A DNA stretch of 8,106 nucleotides from Methanoregulaceae archaeon. Its GTDB lineage: Archaea > Halobacteriota > Methanomicrobia > Methanomicrobiales > Methanospirillaceae. The DNA lies in assembly GCA_028679405.1 (NCBI GenBank), contig JAJRBP010000185.1, positions 1 through 8,106 of the forward strand, read 5' to 3'. Made by a program: the position numbers and the translations under genes. The notes under the pieces were generated by a model. It saw nothing but the letters and a program-made list of their open reading frames with translations. It ran no database searches and was not told where the DNA came from. Shown in pieces: positions 6,986 through 8,106 of this stretch. Position 1 is the first letter of the stretch. Each line of letters begins with the position of its first letter.

Positions 6986-7450
6986 CAATGCGACGAGGTC
7001 TTTTACCCCGGAAAGTTTCCAGACGAGCGACCGCTCCTCCCGCGCAATTGCCTCGGGGGGATCTTCCGGGGAGTGGCCGAGAGCGGCGAGAATATTCCTG
7101 GAGAGGTGCCTGGACTCGATCAGGTCAACGAATTTCTGCCTGATAAGCTTCTTCTCGATGGAGTCGGAAACTTCCTCCAGGTAGCCCTGGATGGTAACGA
7201 AAGTATAGTTCGAGAGGTCGGACGTATACTTCTCCACCTCGACCGAGACGTACGGGCTTTTCCTGAAATACTCAAGCTTCTTCCCGTATTTCGTCGAGAG
7301 GAAGTAGAGGAATTTACCGTCGAATACGTATAAAAAGGGGGCGATGTACGGGTATTTCTCGCCGTTGAAGGCGATGCGGCACACGTACCCCTCATCGATG
7401 AGCTTGTCGTACTCGTTCTTGTCCATGCGGGGGATCTTCACGATATCCAC
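6974..7450 (-). CDS. Pyridoxamine 5'-phosphate oxidase-like FMN-binding split-barrel protein
   Basis: This 158-residue soluble protein resembles the small pyridoxamine 5'-phosphate oxidase-related proteins common in methanogens. Visible hallmarks are the opening helix MDKNEYDKLIDEGYVCRIAF (9-28), the beta-barrel run with YPYIAPFLYVFDGKFLYFLS (33-52), a basic STKYGKK stretch (52-58) suited to flavin phosphate binding, and the strand NYTFVTIQGYLEEV (81-94). A helical tail follows, rich in charged residues. Members bind FMN or sometimes F420 and act in electron transfer or reduction; the true substrate is unknown. It is shorter than genuine PdxH (about 210 residues), so vitamin B6 synthesis is unlikely. 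The start is a GTG at 7450-7448, with Met9 (7426) as an alternative. The preceding gene on this strand ends 100 bp upstream. Its stop lies 3 bp from that of the DUF255 gene. Confidence 0.85.
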   Translation of the reverse strand: MDIVKIPRMDKNEYDKLIDEGYVCRIAFNGEKYPYIAPFLYVFDGKFLYFLSTKYGKKLEYFRKSPYVSVEVEKYTSDLSNYTFVTIQGYLEEVSDSIEKKLIRQKFVDLIESRHLSRNILAALGHSPEDPPEAIAREERSLVWKLSGVKDLVALKNL

Positions 7451-7550
7451 AGGTCACGCACCCATGTCAGTATTACGGGCCTCCCTGAAAAAAGGTTCAC
7501 ATTTGAATCCGGAACAGGATCAGCCGGCAGGTCTAATCGCCGAAGGCTTC
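7451..7550. promoter_or_regulatory. 100-bp gap before the split-barrel gene
   Basis: This gap separates the stop of the rhodanese gene (7551) from the GTG of the flavoprotein gene (7450); both are on the minus strand. Read leftward it contains TTCAAAT at 7501-7507 and GTAATAC about 20-27 bases before the GTG, either of which could be a weak TATA element. GTGACC lies just before the start. Together with the T6 at 7488-7493 it suggests the gene has its own promoter rather than relying on read-through. No gene fits here. Confidence 0.3.
7488..7493 (-). terminator. Possible oligo-T terminator after the rhodanese gene
   Basis: On the minus strand, CC followed by T6 occurs about 57 bases beyond the rhodanese stop and about 38 bases before the next start. 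It fits an archaeal-style T-tract terminator with no hairpin, but the run is short and could be chance. Confidence 0.3.
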
Positions 7551-8106
7551 TCATCCGGGAACGGGCGAGGTCGTATACCCTGCCGCCTTCCATCCTGTGA
7601 ACCCGCCGAGGAGATTTTCTACCCACCTGTACCCGTTGCGCGCAAGAATGCTCGCGGCGAGGCTCGCCTTATACCCTGCATCGCAGTATACGATGACATG
7701 CTGGTCCAGGGGTACTTCCGAAATCCTGGCGGGGAGCTCCCCGATGTAAATGTGATGCGTCCCCGGGATCTCGCCGTGTGCGACTCTGTTCCGTTCATCC
7801 CGGACGTCGAGGAGGAAGAGCGGGCCGGAAGCGAGCCCCATGTCAAGGTCCTGAACTGAAAGCGTCCCGGTCTTTCCGATCTCAAGCCCGGCCTTGAACC
7901 ACGACGCGAATCCACCGGCCAGGTATCCTGCCAGGTTGTCGTACCCTAACCTGACAAAATGCGATACGACCCCGCCCAGTTCGAGGTTGAAATCATCGAC
8001 AAGGATCACCGGCCGGTCGTAATCGAGGAACCATCCCATGAAAGAGGGCAGGCCGTCCCTCCATATCGAGAGGCTGCCCGGTACGTTCCCTGCGGCGAAT
8101 GCCGTC
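7551..8106 (-). CDS. Tandem rhodanese-domain protein, C-terminal part (probable MBL-fold hydrolase)
   Basis: The frame is open to the right edge, so 184 codons are visible and the start lies outside. The first Met in view (8039) is internal: the frame upstream of it reads AFAAGNVPGSLSIWRDGLPSF, a typical rhodanese-domain segment. The first domain (about 8105-7880) has the fold pattern but an Asp-Asp where the catalytic loop should start with Cys, so it is probably inactive. The second (about 7870-7560) has LLDVRDE, a GEIPGTHHI strand, and the loop CDAGYK with active Cys encoded at 7683-7685, so it could carry a persulfide. An inactive and an active rhodanese domain in tandem at the C-terminus is the pattern of metallo-beta-lactamase hydrolases related to persulfide dioxygenases; the MBL domain itself is not in the window, so that part is inference. 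A simple double-rhodanese sulfurtransferase is the alternative. Confidence 0.85.
   Translation of the reverse strand, partial: TAFAAGNVPGSLSIWRDGLPSFMGWFLDYDRPVILVDDFNLELGGVVSHFVRLGYDNLAGYLAGGFASWFKAGLEIGKTGTLSVQDLDMGLASGPLFLLDVRDERNRVAHGEIPGTHHIYIGELPARISEVPLDQHVIVYCDAGYKASLAASILARNGYRWVENLLGGFTGWKAAGYTTSPVPG

Noticed and set aside
7344..7859. 171-codon plus-strand frame spanning the flavoprotein/rhodanese gap
   Set aside because: It is antisense to two well-recognised genes and has no family features.

Overview
The window looks like ordinary core chromosome from a GC-rich (about 60%) prokaryote, most likely a methanogenic archaeon of the Methanomicrobiales. That is an inference. The pyridoxamine-oxidase-like protein, the thioredoxin-domain protein and the metallo-hydrolase/rhodanese protein resemble versions I know from that group. 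Gene ends carry bare oligo-T tracts rather than hairpin-plus-T terminators, and I see no bacterial -35/-10 promoters. A bacterium cannot be excluded without a database search.

Layout. Positions 1-201 (+) hold the C-terminal tail of an ABC-2 type transporter permease. A 136-bp gap with small inverted repeats follows. Positions 4716-338 (-) hold a two-gene mismatch-repair operon, mutS then mutL, whose stop and start overlap in ATGA. A 124-bp divergent intergenic region (4717-4840) contains an AT-rich TATA-like patch and hairpins. Positions 4841-6970 (+) encode a 709-residue DUF255/YyaL-type protein with a thioredoxin-like domain. It converges, with only 3 bp between stop codons, on a small FMN-binding split-barrel protein (7450-6974, -). 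After a 100-bp gap, the C-terminal part of a protein with two rhodanese-like domains (8106-7551, -) runs off the right edge. It is probably the tail of a metallo-beta-lactamase/rhodanese hydrolase.

Function. MutS recognises mispairs and MutL carries the intact endonuclease motif set, so the pair should form a MutH-independent mismatch repair system. Both proteins also carry short clamp-binding-like peptides at the expected places. The three genes at the right end each have a redox or sulfur flavour, but nothing in the sequence ties them into one pathway. I found no mobile element, CRISPR array, RNA gene or convincing new system. The points most worth a second look are the clamp motifs in a probable archaeal MutS/MutL pair, the MutS Walker A variant, the uncertain MutS start, and a short inverted repeat pair flanking the mutSL block.
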